Source of the DNA: Pseudooceanicola aestuarii
Lineage (GTDB): Bacteria; Pseudomonadota; Alphaproteobacteria; Rhodobacterales; Rhodobacteraceae
Direction of reading: 5' to 3'
Length of the DNA stretch: 64,000 bases
Assembly (NCBI RefSeq): GCF_010614805.1
Contig: NZ_JAAFZC010000001.1
Location: 1,032,001-1,096,000 of the forward strand
This document shows positions 9,394 to 17,746 of this stretch, in pieces. Every line of letters starts with the position of its first letter. Within the stretch, counting starts at the first letter, position 1. The position numbers and the translations under genes are program-made. The notes under the pieces were generated by a model, which did no database searches, was not told the DNA's origin, and was given only the letters and a program-made list of their open reading frames with translations.

Positions 9394-10776
9394 TCAGGCC
9401 TCCAGAGTGCGGCGCAACATCTCCAGATCGTCTGCCAGCTGGCTGTCCTTCTGGATCAGCTCCTCGATCCGGCGCACGCCATGGATGATCGTGGTGTGAT
9501 CGCGCCCGCCGAACCGCTTGCCGATCTCCGGCAGGGACCGGCTGGTCAGCTTCTTGCACAGGAACATCGCAACCTGGCGCGGCCGGGCAAAGCTGCGCAC
9601 CCGCTTCGGCCCGATCATGTCGGAGATGCGGATGTTGAAGTGTTCCGCCACGCGGCGCTGGATTTCCTCGATCGTGATCTTGCGCTCCGAGGCGCGCAGC
9701 ACATCGGCCAGACAATCCTGCGTCAGCTCCATCGTGATCTCGCGCTCCACCAGCATGCCAAAGGCGAACAGCCGGGTCAGCGCCCCCTCAAGCACACGCA
9801 CGTTGGTGGAAATTCGCGCGGCCAGGAATTCCATGATCCCGTCGGCGACTTGCAGATCGGGATATTTCTCCCGGTAGCTCTCCAGCTTGGATTGCAGGAT
9901 ACCCAGTCGCAATTCGTAGTCGGTGGGATGCAGATCCACGACCAGCCCGCTGGACAGGCGCGAGGAAATCCGCTCCTCCATGTTGGCAATCGCGGCGGGC
10001 GCGCTGTCGGCCGAGATGATGATCTGCTTCCCGTTCTCCACCAAAGTGTTGAAGGTGTGGAAAAATTCTTCCTGTGTGCTGTCCTTTCCGGCGATGAACT
10101 GCACGTCATCGACCATCAGGACATCCACGTTGCGGAACAGCGACTTGAAATCCATCATGTTGCGGTCGCGCAGCGCCTGGACGAACCGATACATGAAATG
10201 TTCGGCGGACAGGTAGACGACGTTCAGGTCAGGATTCAATTCCTTCAGCTTCCAGGCGATGGCGTGCATCAGGTGCGTCTTGCCCAGGCCAACGCCACCA
10301 TACAGGAACAGCGGGTTGAATTCGACCTGGTCGCCTTCGGCCACGCGACGGGCGGCGGCATGGGCCAACGCGTTCGGCTTGCCGACCACGAAGCTGTCAA
10401 AGGTGAAGCCGGGATCCAGCGGCGCAGGTTGCAGCATCTTGTCCTGTTTGCTGGTGGTGGTGGCGGGCGCCTTGGGCCGGGGGGCAGGGGTCGCGGGGGC
10501 GTCGGAACGGGGCGCGGCCCCACGGTTGGCCTGAGCGGGGGCAGAGGTGAATTCGACACGGCGCACGTCAGAGCCGAGATTGGCAATCTCGCCCAGGATG
10601 GTGTCGCCGAAGTTGCGCTTCACATACGTGCCCGCATAGGCCGAGGGCGCCATCAGGGTCAGAACGCCGTTCGACACGGAATCCATCTCAAGCGGCTCGA
10701 TCCAGTGTTCGTAATTGTTCGCCCCCAGTGCCTGCCGGAGTTTCTGCTTCACTTGGCCCCATTGTTCGGTCGTCAT
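9394..10776 (-). CDS. dnaA: Chromosomal replication initiator DnaA
   Basis: 460 residues from the ATG at 10776 (MTTEQWGQVKQKLRQALGA). The open frame continues 52 codons further upstream, but that part is unlike the family. Domain I (1-75) is followed by an Ala/Pro-rich linker with RPKAPATTTSK. The AAA+ domain has Walker A GGVGLGKTHLMHA (near 160) and Walker B VLMVDDVQFIAGK. Domain IV carries the DnaA signature GGRDHTTIIHGVRRIE (near 425) that reads DnaA boxes. The initiator gene lies about 50 kb from the oriC candidate at 60.7 kb. Confidence 0.98.
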   Translation of the reverse strand: MTTEQWGQVKQKLRQALGANNYEHWIEPLEMDSVSNGVLTLMAPSAYAGTYVKRNFGDTILGEIANLGSDVRRVEFTSAPAQANRGAAPRSDAPATPAPRPKAPATTTSKQDKMLQPAPLDPGFTFDSFVVGKPNALAHAAARRVAEGDQVEFNPLFLYGGVGLGKTHLMHAIAWKLKELNPDLNVVYLSAEHFMYRFVQALRDRNMMDFKSLFRNVDVLMVDDVQFIAGKDSTQEEFFHTFNTLVENGKQIIISADSAPAAIANMEERISSRLSSGLVVDLHPTDYELRLGILQSKLESYREKYPDLQVADGIMEFLAARISTNVRVLEGALTRLFAFGMLVEREITMELTQDCLADVLRASERKITIEEIQRRVAEHFNIRISDMIGPKRVRSFARPRQVAMFLCKKLTSRSLPEIGKRFGGRDHTTIIHGVRRIEELIQKDSQLADDLEMLRRTLEA

Positions 10777-11193
10777 CTTTGTATCTTCGCCCCACGTTCC
10801 ATATTTTTCCCGGCTCAGCTGCCGGCCTCGCGGTTTCAGATCACCCGACAAAATCCTTTCGTGGCCCGAACTCCCCCCAAGAGTCGGGTTCCGGTCACAG
10901 ACCGGGCCCACAGCCGCATCGGCGGACGGCAACCCGGATCAATCGACCCAGGATCGCATCCTGCGACAAAGTTTTTCTGTCTTGGACATAGCTCATCGAA
11001 AGGCACATCCTGCGTGCCATGGCCGATTAGCGCGCGCCTCGAAACGAGCCGCTATGTCCCCCCAAGTGTGCGATCTGAATCGCTATACCCGCCAAGGTAT
11101 CAACGGTTCAGCGGCCCTATCAACAGCACAACGCGCTTGACTAGACGCTTGTCTGAAAAGAATCGCGAGGTGCAGACACAGCGGCCACACATG
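10777..11193. other. dnaA upstream region with three GANTC sites
   Basis: About 417 bases between dnaA and the rpsT terminator, without a gene. It contains GANTC methylation motifs at 10881-10885, 11077-11081 and 11160-11164. On the minus strand a repeated GTTGATA occurs twice about 23 bases apart near 11095-11125; one copy could be a -35. No DnaA box close to TTATCCACA is visible, so I do not place the origin here. A long dnaA leader is likely. Confidence 0.5.
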
Positions 11194-11223
11194 AAAAAAG
11201 GCGCCGCAAATGCCGCGCCTTTT
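11194..11223 (-). terminator. Intrinsic terminator after rpsT
   Basis: On the minus strand, AAAGGCGC-GGC and its near-complement (one mismatched step) enclose an ATTT loop, followed by a T-run (TTTTTT). It sits 23 bases beyond the rpsT stop. The A-run on the other side means it could work in both directions. Confidence 0.8.
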
Positions 11224-11245
11224 ACCATCAATCACTTGTAGGAAG

Positions 11246-11509
11246 TCAGGCGATCGCCTTGACCCGCGAGGACAGGCGCGACATCTTCCGCGCTGCGGTA
11301 TTCTTGTGAAAGACACCCTTGGTGACGCCGCGCATCAGCTCGGGTTGAGCGTTGCGCAGGGCAGTCTGAGCGGCGGTCTTGTCACCGGACGCGATCGCTT
11401 CCTCGACCTTGCGGAGGAAGGTGCGGATCCGCGAGCGGCGCGTCTTGTTCACTGCCTCACGGCGGTCGGCCTGACGGGCGCGTTTCTTGGATTGGGGCGA
11501 GTTAGCCAT
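11246..11509 (-). CDS. rpsT: 30S ribosomal protein S20
   Basis: 87 residues, very basic, beginning [18 protein letters not shown] and containing [18 protein letters not shown] and the family-typical [16 protein letters not shown] end. S20 binds 16S rRNA early in 30S assembly. It is a single-gene unit with its own promoter (11555-11583) and terminator (11194-11223). The rpsT-dnaA adjacency is common in alphaproteobacteria. Confidence 0.98.
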   Translation of the reverse strand: MANSPQSKKRARQADRREAVNKTRRSRIRTFLRKVEEAIASGDKTAAQTALRNAQPELMRGVTKGVFHKNTAARKMSRLSSRVKAIA

Positions 11510-11554
11510 AGGTGTTCGTTCCCGTTACTGGGTTCCGTGCGTTCTGAAGACGCT

Positions 11555-11583
11555 GCTTTAGTGGTGACTCGTCGCGGAGTCAA
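11555..11583 (-). promoter_or_regulatory. Predicted rpsT promoter
   Basis: On the minus strand, TTGACT (11578-11583), a 17-nt spacer, then TAAAGC (11555-11560). This gives a leader of about 40 nt before the rpsT ATG. Confidence 0.55.
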
Positions 11584-11641
11584 CAAGGCATCGGCGGTTT
11601 GCCGGCATTTGGCACATGTGATCGCGCCGCGAGGGGCCGCC

Positions 11642-12334
11642 TCAGCCCCTCGTCCCTTCGTCTTGGCCACCACCCTGACCGCCGTCCCGGTCCTGCGCTC
11701 CCGCGCGGACCGCGGAAAGCCGGTGATGCTCAAGGTTGGCACCGACGATCAATACCCGCGCCGCGGTATCGCCCAGCCCGGCGTAGAAATGCGGGCGGAC
11801 GCTGTCGAAGTACAGGCTGTCGCCTGCCCCCAGAATCACGTCTTCCACCCCATCCAACCGCACCAGCGCCTGCCCTTCAAGAACCAGAAGAAACTCTTCT
11901 CCCGGATGGCCGGCGGGGCTGACTCCGTCCATCTGAGCCAAGGGGGTCAGGGTGCAGATCATCGGTGTCATGGTGATATGGGCGACACCGGGAAACAGGA
12001 CATCGAACCGGTTGCCCTCGGTCTCCATGGCCACGGTATCGCCGTGGCGGGCAATCACCAGGCCGCCCGGCTCGAATTTGCGGCCGCCCTCTCCGAACAG
12101 GTCGGCCAGTTCCACCTCCAGCGCACGCGCCAGCCGGACAAAGCGGTCATACGTCGGCACCATCAGGTTCCGCTCGATCTTGGAGACCGTCGAAATCGCG
12201 ATCCCGGCCCGGTCCGCGACCGTCTGGATTGTCAGCCCGCGCGCCTCGCGCAGGTCGCGCAGCCGCTGCGCCATCTCCGCCCGGCTGTCGCTCTGCGCCG
12301 CCCGGTCTTCTGAAACATCTTTTCGGCAAATCAC
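11642..12334 (-). CDS. XRE-family regulator with C-terminal cupin sensor domain
   Basis: 230 residues from a GTG start with a GAGGG-type ribosome binding site. An N-terminal helix-turn-helix of the XRE/Cro type (about 22-78: LRDLREARGLTIQTVADRAGI, then ISTVSKIERNL) is followed by a cupin beta-barrel (about 110-210, with HPGEEFLLVLEG and GAGDSLYFDSVRPHFY) that would sense a small ligand. The C-terminal tail is rich in Gly, Asp and Gln. It is divergent from a sulfatase gene; an inverted repeat TGTATTC-N8-GAATACA between them (12433-12454) is a candidate operator. I infer that it controls the sulfatase and itself. The ligand is unknown. The stop codon is inside a 7-bp hairpin (11630-11652). Confidence 0.88.
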   Translation of the reverse strand: MICRKDVSEDRAAQSDSRAEMAQRLRDLREARGLTIQTVADRAGIAISTVSKIERNLMVPTYDRFVRLARALEVELADLFGEGGRKFEPGGLVIARHGDTVAMETEGNRFDVLFPGVAHITMTPMICTLTPLAQMDGVSPAGHPGEEFLLVLEGQALVRLDGVEDVILGAGDSLYFDSVRPHFYAGLGDTAARVLIVGANLEHHRLSAVRAGAQDRDGGQGGGQDEGTRG

Positions 12335-12626
12335 GTCAACACCCTCTCAAACCCTAAATTGATTCGCGCCATGCGTGTGTTTTCGCGTGCAATCTTCGCA
12401 AATCGATACACCGAACCCCCGCCCCGAAAACCTGTATTCAGGAGTCCGAATACATATGAATTAGTACATTTCCGCCCAAGGCAACGCACAATCGGATTCG
12501 ATGGCGGCTATCGACTACTCTCCTTTTGCTAGAAAATTGGACCTAGGGTCAACGCACCCGGAGACAAGCCCCTCTTGGCCTGCGCAAGGCAGCTCCGCTA
12601 GGATCCGCCAAAATATCGGAGATGTC
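12335..12626. promoter_or_regulatory. Divergent control region of the XRE-cupin and sulfatase genes
   Basis: 292 bases, distinctly AT-rich for this genome around 12350-12470. It holds the inverted repeat at 12433-12454. An in-frame ATG at 12501 could add 42 residues to the sulfatase, but these do not resemble the family. Confidence 0.5.
12433..12454. promoter_or_regulatory. Candidate operator (inverted repeat)
   Basis: Perfect 7-bp arms TGTATTC and GAATACA separated by 8 bases. It lies about midway between two divergent genes, one encoding a helix-turn-helix regulator. Confidence 0.5.
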
Positions 12627-14270
12627 GTGAATATTCTGTTCATCATGTATGACCAGCTGCGGTTCGACTACATGGGCTGTGCCGGGCATCCACACCTGAA
12701 GACGCCCAATTTCGACCGCCTCGCCGCGCGCGGTCTGCGGTTCACCCAGGCGCATGTGCAATCGCCGATCTGTGGTGCCAGCCGGATGTGTTTCTACACC
12801 GGGCGCTACGCCTCCTCCCACGGGGCGCAATGGAACGGATTCCCGCTGCGAGTGGGCGAACGCACGCTGGGCGATCACCTGCGCGACGCGGGCATGTCCT
12901 GCCACCTGATCGGCAAGACCCACATGGTCGCCGACGCCGAGGGCATGGCCCGGCTGGGCCTGTCCCCGGACAGCGTGATCGGCGCGCGGCAGGCAGAATG
13001 CGGGTTCGATCCGGTGGTGCGCGACGACGGCCTGTGGGGCGTTGGACCGGCCGGCGCCTACGACCGCAAGCGCAGCCCCTACAACGATTTCCTGAAATCC
13101 CGCGGCTATCCTTCGGACAACCCCTGGGCCGATTTTGCCAATGCCGGCATCGTTGACGGCCAGATGGCCAGCGGCTGGTTCACCGCCAATGCCGACAAGC
13201 CCGCCAACATCCGCGAAGAAGACAGCGAAACACCCTGGCTGACCGATCGCTGTCTCGAGTTCCTGGACACCGCGCGCGGGCCGTGGTGCGCGCACCTGTC
13301 ATATATCAAACCACATTGGCCCTATATCGTGCCCGCGCCCTACCACGCGCTTTACGGGGTGGAGCATGTTCTGCCCCCGGTGCGCAGCCCGGCGGAACGG
13401 GACGACCCCCACCCCGTGTTTCGCGCCTTCATGGAAAGCGAGATCGCCCGCACCTTCGCCCGCGACGAGGTCCGGGCGAAGGTGATCCCGGCCTATATGG
13501 GGCTGATCCGGCAATGCGACGACCAGCTGGGCCGGATCCTGGACCGGCTGGACACCACCGGAGAGAGCGCCAACACCATGATCGTCCTGACCTCCGATCA
13601 CGGCGATTACCTGGGCGACCATTGGTTGGGCGAAAAGGATCTGTTTCACCAGCAATCGGTGAAAGTGCCGCTGATCATCGTCGACCCCCGGCCCGCCGCC
13701 GATGGCACGCGGGGCACGACCTGTGACGCGCTGGTCGAATCCATCGACCTGGCCGCCACCTTCATCGAGACGGCAGGCGCGGAAGTGCCGCGCCATATCG
13801 TCGAGGGCCGGTCCCTGTTGCCGTTCCTGCACGGGGAGACGCCGGAGACATGGCGCGAGGTGACGATTTCCGAATACGACTACTCCACCACGCCGATGCG
13901 CAAGTCGCTGGACGTGGCCATCCCGGATGCGCGGCTGTTCATGGTCTTTGACGGCCGGTGGAAACTGATCCACGCCGAGGGTGGATTCCGTCCCATGCTG
14001 TTCGACCTGCAAAGCGATCCGCAGGAGGTTCAGGACCGTGGCGCCGATCCCGGTTGCGCCCAGCAGGTGGCGCGGCTTAGGGCGCATCTGCACCGCTGGG
14101 CGCTGCGGTCGGCACAGCGGGTGACCCGCTCCGACGCCCAGATCGAGGCGGCGCAGGGGCCGGAGGGGCGTGTGGGCATCCTGCGCCACGTCTTCGATCC
14201 GGGCGACGCACCGGAGGACTTCACAGCCGCCTATCGTGGCCCCGCTCCCGCCGACTACACCGGCGGGTAG
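12627..14270 (+). CDS. Sulfatase / alkaline-phosphatase-superfamily hydrolase
   Basis: 547 residues from the GTG at 12627, which has GGAG five bases upstream. The protein begins MNILFIMYDQLRFDYMGCAGHP, the metal-binding Asp and opening motif of type I sulfatases. The active-site signature CGASRMCFYTGRY fits C-x-(P/A)-x-R, so the Cys should be turned into formylglycine by a maturase not found here. DHGDYLGDHWLGEKD near residue 330 supplies further metal ligands. The family cleaves sulfate esters or, in the phosphonate monoester hydrolase branch, phosphonate esters; the substrate is not readable. No signal peptide is seen, so it is probably cytoplasmic. It is divergent from the XRE-cupin gene and convergent with the SDR, with only 4 bases between. 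Confidence 0.88.
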   Translation: MNILFIMYDQLRFDYMGCAGHPHLKTPNFDRLAARGLRFTQAHVQSPICGASRMCFYTGRYASSHGAQWNGFPLRVGERTLGDHLRDAGMSCHLIGKTHMVADAEGMARLGLSPDSVIGARQAECGFDPVVRDDGLWGVGPAGAYDRKRSPYNDFLKSRGYPSDNPWADFANAGIVDGQMASGWFTANADKPANIREEDSETPWLTDRCLEFLDTARGPWCAHLSYIKPHWPYIVPAPYHALYGVEHVLPPVRSPAERDDPHPVFRAFMESEIARTFARDEVRAKVIPAYMGLIRQCDDQLGRILDRLDTTGESANTMIVLTSDHGDYLGDHWLGEKDLFHQQSVKVPLIIVDPRPAADGTRGTTCDALVESIDLAATFIETAGAEVPRHIVEGRSLLPFLHGETPETWREVTISEYDYSTTPMRKSLDVAIPDARLFMVFDGRWKLIHAEGGFRPMLFDLQSDPQEVQDRGADPGCAQQVARLRAHLHRWALRSAQRVTRSDAQIEAAQGPEGRVGILRHVFDPGDAPEDFTAAYRGPAPADYTGG

Positions 14271-14274
14271 CGCG

Positions 14275-15081
14275 TCAGCCCGTGCCGGTCTCCGCACCGG
14301 CGCGATAGGCGCGTTGCAGCTTGGCCATACCACCGATCCAGCGGTCGTAATTCTCCACCTTGGCCTGCATGTAGCCGGTGACCTGCGGGTGCGGCAGGAT
14401 CAGGAACCGTTCCTCCGCCACGCCCTTCAGCGCCGCATCGGCCACCTCCCGCGCGCTCAGCACGCCGTCACCGGCCTGCGGGCCGGCGCCGCCGATCCCG
14501 GACAGCATCGGCGTCGCCACCCCCTGCGGACACAGGATCGAGACGCGGATGCCATCGTCCCTGTGGCTGAGCGCCAGCGATTCCGCAAAGCCGACGGCAG
14601 CGTGCTTGGTCGTCGAATAGGGCCCCGACCCCACCTGAGACAATAGCCCGGCAGCCGAGACGGTGTGCAGGAAATAGCCACCGCCGCGCGATTTCATCAA
14701 TGGCACCAGATGGCCGGCGGCATGGACATGGGCCATCACGTTGACCTCCCAGGCAGCCTGCCATTCCTCGGGCGCGGCGCCCGCGATATTGGTCACGCTC
14801 AGATCGAAAGCGTTGGCGATCCCGGCATTGGAACACATCAGCGACACCGGGCCATGGTCCCGTTCCGTCCGGTCGATCATGTCGATGATCTGCGCGCGGT
14901 CGCGCAGATCGATCTCCAGGCCCAGTCCGCCGACCTCTGCGGCGACCTCCCGCGCTGCGTCCCCCTTCAGGTCCGCGACGGTAACATGAGCCGCGCCCGC
15001 CGCGTGCAGCGCCCGGACCAGCGCCGCGCCGATGCCCTGCGCCCCGCCGGTGACGATGGCCGTTCTGCCGTGAAAATCCAT
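14275..15081 (-). CDS. Short-chain dehydrogenase/reductase
   Basis: 268 residues, classical SDR. The nucleotide-binding TGGAQGIG is near residue 11, the structural NAG (CSNAGIAN) near 86, and the catalytic Ser (HTVSAAG) and YSTTK near 145-162. The Asp in TVADLKGD suggests NAD preference. The substrate is unknown; such enzymes oxidise alcohols or reduce ketones. Upstream toward enoyl-CoA hydratase lie 148 bases, so it may have its own promoter. It ends 4 bases from the sulfatase stop on the other strand. Confidence 0.92.
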   Translation of the reverse strand: MDFHGRTAIVTGGAQGIGAALVRALHAAGAAHVTVADLKGDAAREVAAEVGGLGLEIDLRDRAQIIDMIDRTERDHGPVSLMCSNAGIANAFDLSVTNIAGAAPEEWQAAWEVNVMAHVHAAGHLVPLMKSRGGGYFLHTVSAAGLLSQVGSGPYSTTKHAAVGFAESLALSHRDDGIRVSILCPQGVATPMLSGIGGAGPQAGDGVLSAREVADAALKGVAEERFLILPHPQVTGYMQAKVENYDRWIGGMAKLQRAYRAGAETGTG

Positions 15082-15175
15082 GCTGTTCCTCCTGTCGGGC
15101 GACGCATGCCGCCACTTCTCCCTGCTGCATCAGTTGCGGAACCGCGCGGCAAGCGCAAGCGGCCCCCGAACGACA

Positions 15176-15205
15176 ACGCGCGCCGCCGGAGGCCGGGGCG
15201 CGCGT
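15176..15205 (-). terminator. Hairpin after the enoyl-CoA hydratase gene
   Basis: Perfect 9-bp arms (ACGCGCGCC and its complement) with a 12-nt loop, 24 bases beyond the stop at 15230. Only a weak T-rich tail (TTGTCGTT) follows, so termination is likely but not certain. Confidence 0.5.
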
Positions 15206-15229
15206 CACGATCAAGGGTTTGGGCCCGGT

Positions 15230-16006
15230 TCAGCGGTCGCGGAACTGCGCCTCGCGCTTTTCCAGAAAGGCGTTCATGCCCTCCTTCTGGTCTTCGGTCG
15301 CGAACAGCGCGTTGAACACCCGGCGTTCGAACAGCAGCCCCTCCGACAGGGACACCTCCTGCGAGCGGTTCACCGCCTCCTTGACCGCCATGACCGTGAT
15401 CATGGATTTCTCCGCGATCTTCTCGGCGGCGGACATCGCCTCTTCCATCAGCTTCTTGCACGGAACCACGCGCGAGACGAGGCCCGAACGCTCCGCCTCC
15501 TGGGCATCCATGAAGCGGCCGGTCAGGTTCATGTCCATCGCCTTGGCCTTGCCGACCGCGCGGGTCAGGCGCTGCGTGCCACCGATCCCGGCGATCACGC
15601 CCAGGTTGATTTCCGGCTGGCCGAACTTGGCCGTATCCGACGCGATGATGAAATCGCACATCATCGCCAATTCGCAGCCGCCGCCAAGGGCATAGCCCGA
15701 CACGGCGGCGATGATCGGCTTGCGGACCCGCAGGATGGCGCCCGCCTCGGCAGAGAAGAGATCCCCGGCAAAGACATCGACGAAGCTTTTCTCCGACATC
15801 ATCTTGATATCGGCCCCCGCGGCGAAATATTTTTCGGACCCGGCCAGAACGATGCAGCGCACCTTGTCGTTCTTCTGTGCCGCGCCCAGGGCCTCTGCCA
15901 ACTCGGTAAAGACCTGCTGGTTCAATGCGTTCATCGCGTCCGGGCGGTTCAGTTTGATAAGCGCGATGTGATCTTCGATTTCGACGATGATCGTCTCGTA
16001 GGCCAT
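15230..16006 (-). CDS. Enoyl-CoA hydratase (crotonase family)
   Basis: 258 residues, the typical length. Hydrates trans-2-enoyl-CoA in fatty-acid or amino-acid breakdown. It shows [12 protein letters not shown] at the start, the oxyanion-hole segment [10 protein letters not shown] (near 65), [19 protein letters not shown] (near 105), and the Glu-containing [18 protein letters not shown]. Both catalytic Glu positions (CELAMM and QPEINLG) are present. It ends [13 protein letters not shown], very close to the short-chain enoyl-CoA hydratases of alphaproteobacteria. It stands alone between the SDR and mutM. Confidence 0.93.
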   Translation of the reverse strand: MAYETIIVEIEDHIALIKLNRPDAMNALNQQVFTELAEALGAAQKNDKVRCIVLAGSEKYFAAGADIKMMSEKSFVDVFAGDLFSAEAGAILRVRKPIIAAVSGYALGGGCELAMMCDFIIASDTAKFGQPEINLGVIAGIGGTQRLTRAVGKAKAMDMNLTGRFMDAQEAERSGLVSRVVPCKKLMEEAMSAAEKIAEKSMITVMAVKEAVNRSQEVSLSEGLLFERRVFNALFATEDQKEGMNAFLEKREAQFRDR

Positions 16007-16070
16007 GAAAAGCGGTCCCTGACGTTTCGGTTAGGATCGATTCCCTAACAGGTTGCCCCTTTGGTTCAAG

Positions 16071-16922
16071 CTATCTTTGACATTGCGGGCAGAAGAAGGA
16101 CGACCGCCCCGACTGCACTTCCCGCCGAATCGAGGCGCCGCAATCGGGCGCGCGGCAGGCCTCAGCCTCGCGGCCATAGACCTCGAAACGATGCTGAAAA
16201 TAGCCAAGTTCGCCGCTCGCCTGCCGGAAATCCTTGAGGCTGGAACCGCCCGCCGCGATCGCCTCCGCCAACACATCGCGGATGATCGGCGCCAGCGCGG
16301 TCAGCCGCGCTGATGCAATCCGGTCACATCGTCGCAAGGGCGAGATCCCGGCGCGAAAAAGCGCTTCGCAGACGTAGATATTGCCCAGCCCCGCCACGAC
16401 CCGCTGATCCAGCAGCGCCGCCTTGATCGGGCTGCGCCGGAATTTCAGAGCCTGCGCCAGGTAGACCCCGTCAAAGGAATTTCCCAACGGTTCCGGCCCC
16501 AGCCGGGCCAACAGGGGATGCGCCTGCGCGCCATCGGTGGGAAGCAGGTCCATCGCCCCGAACCGCCGGGGATCGTTGAAGGTGACCCGCGCGCCATTGT
16601 CCATGTCCAGCACCACATGGTCATGTTTCTCCGCCGCCGGGTGGTCATGCACGAACTGGCCAAGCGGATCGCCGGACACGGTCATACGCCCGGACATGCC
16701 CAGATGGATCAGCAGGCTTTCGCCGCCGTCGAGGTCCGCCAGGATATACTTGGACCTGCGGCGCAGCCGCTCTACCTTGCGGCCGGTCAGGCGATCGGCC
16801 ATGCGGTCGGGAAAGGGCCAGCGCAGGTCGGGACGATTCACCTGCGCGCGGGTGATCACGGCCCCTTCCATCGCGGGGGAGAGACCAGTACGGACGGTTT
16901 CCACTTCGGGCAGTTCGGGCAT
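16071..16922 (-). CDS. mutM: Formamidopyrimidine-DNA glycosylase
   Basis: 283 residues, starting at [14 protein letters not shown], where Pro2 is the catalytic nucleophile after Met removal. A longer in-frame start 96 nt upstream would block this chemistry and is rejected. The enzyme removes 8-oxoguanine and other oxidised purines and nicks the strand. Lys near 57 ([11 protein letters not shown]) and the C-terminal zinc finger, with a C-x4-C first pair (CRAPDC) and CPQC at the end, are visible. It is divergent from ubiE with a 79-base gap. Confidence 0.97.
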   Translation of the reverse strand: MPELPEVETVRTGLSPAMEGAVITRAQVNRPDLRWPFPDRMADRLTGRKVERLRRRSKYILADLDGGESLLIHLGMSGRMTVSGDPLGQFVHDHPAAEKHDHVVLDMDNGARVTFNDPRRFGAMDLLPTDGAQAHPLLARLGPEPLGNSFDGVYLAQALKFRRSPIKAALLDQRVVAGLGNIYVCEALFRAGISPLRRCDRIASARLTALAPIIRDVLAEAIAAGGSSLKDFRQASGELGYFQHRFEVYGREAEACRAPDCGASIRREVQSGRSSFFCPQCQR

Positions 16923-16944
16923 GACACCTTGCGCATTGGCCGCA

Positions 16945-16972
16945 TTGCGGCGACAGGTTGGCGGCCTATAAC
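16945..16972 (+). promoter_or_regulatory. Predicted ubiE-ubiB promoter
   Basis: TTGCGG (16945-16950), a 16-nt spacer, TATAAC (16967-16972), 30 bases before the ubiE ATG. Confidence 0.55.
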
Positions 16973-17001
16973 GGGGCACAGACGAGATAAGCACAAGCAC
17001 C

Positions 17002-17745
17002 ATGAACGAAAAGACCACACATTTCGGATTTCAGGAAGTGCCGGAGGCCGAGAAGGCCGGCCGCGTGCAAGGCGTCTTCTCCTCCGTCGCCACGAAATAC
17101 GACATCATGAACGACGCCATGTCGCTGGGCATCCACCGATTGTGGAAAGATGCGATGATGGACTGGCTGGCACCACGCCCCGGTCAAAAACTGCTGGACG
17201 TGGCGGGCGGCACCGGGGATATCTCCTTTCGGTTTCTCAAACGCGCGGGTTCCGGCCATGCGACGGTTCTGGACCTGACCGAACCGATGTTGGTCGCCGG
17301 CCGGCAACGTGCAGAAGCGACCGCGATGACCGATGCGCTGGACTGGGTGGTGGGGGACGCGATGTCCCTCCCCTTCGCCGACAACACGTTCGACACCTAC
17401 ACGATCAGCTTCGGCATCCGAAACGTCACTCGCCCCGAGGTCGCCCTGACGGAGGCCTACCGCGTGCTGCGTCCCGGCGGTCGGCTGATGGTGCTGGAAT
17501 TCTCCCAGATCCCGACGCCCGCGCTGCAATGGGCCTATGATCGCTACAGTTTCAACCTGATCCCGGCGATGGGTCAGATGATCGCCGGGGATCGTGACAG
17601 CTATCAGTACCTGGTGGAATCGATCCGCAAGTTCCCGGACCAGGAAACCTTCCTGAACATGCTTCGCACGACCGGCTTCGCCAATGCGAAATACCGTAAC
17701 CTGACCATGGGCATCGCCTGCCTGCACTCCGGCTGGAAGGTCTGA
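17002..17745 (+). CDS. ubiE: Ubiquinone/menaquinone C-methyltransferase UbiE
   Basis: 247 residues. SAM-dependent C-methylation of the demethylated benzoquinol ring in ubiquinone synthesis. The family marks [44 protein letters not shown] loop [12 protein letters not shown] (near 72) and [12 protein letters not shown] are all visible. It ends one base before ubiB starts, so the two form an operon. Quinone supply links it functionally to RegB in this window, which senses the quinone pool, but that is inference. Confidence 0.97.
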   Translation: MNEKTTHFGFQEVPEAEKAGRVQGVFSSVATKYDIMNDAMSLGIHRLWKDAMMDWLAPRPGQKLLDVAGGTGDISFRFLKRAGSGHATVLDLTEPMLVAGRQRAEATAMTDALDWVVGDAMSLPFADNTFDTYTISFGIRNVTRPEVALTEAYRVLRPGGRLMVLEFSQIPTPALQWAYDRYSFNLIPAMGQMIAGDRDSYQYLVESIRKFPDQETFLNMLRTTGFANAKYRNLTMGIACLHSGWKV

Positions 17746-17746
17746 G

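Noticed and set aside
10777..11245. Origin of replication next to dnaA
   Set aside because: No sequence close to the DnaA box consensus was found, while a good cluster is present at 60.6-61.0 kb.
11630..11652. 7-bp hairpin over the stop codon of the XRE-cupin gene as terminator
   Set aside because: No T-run follows and the stem includes coding sequence, so a terminator call is not supported.
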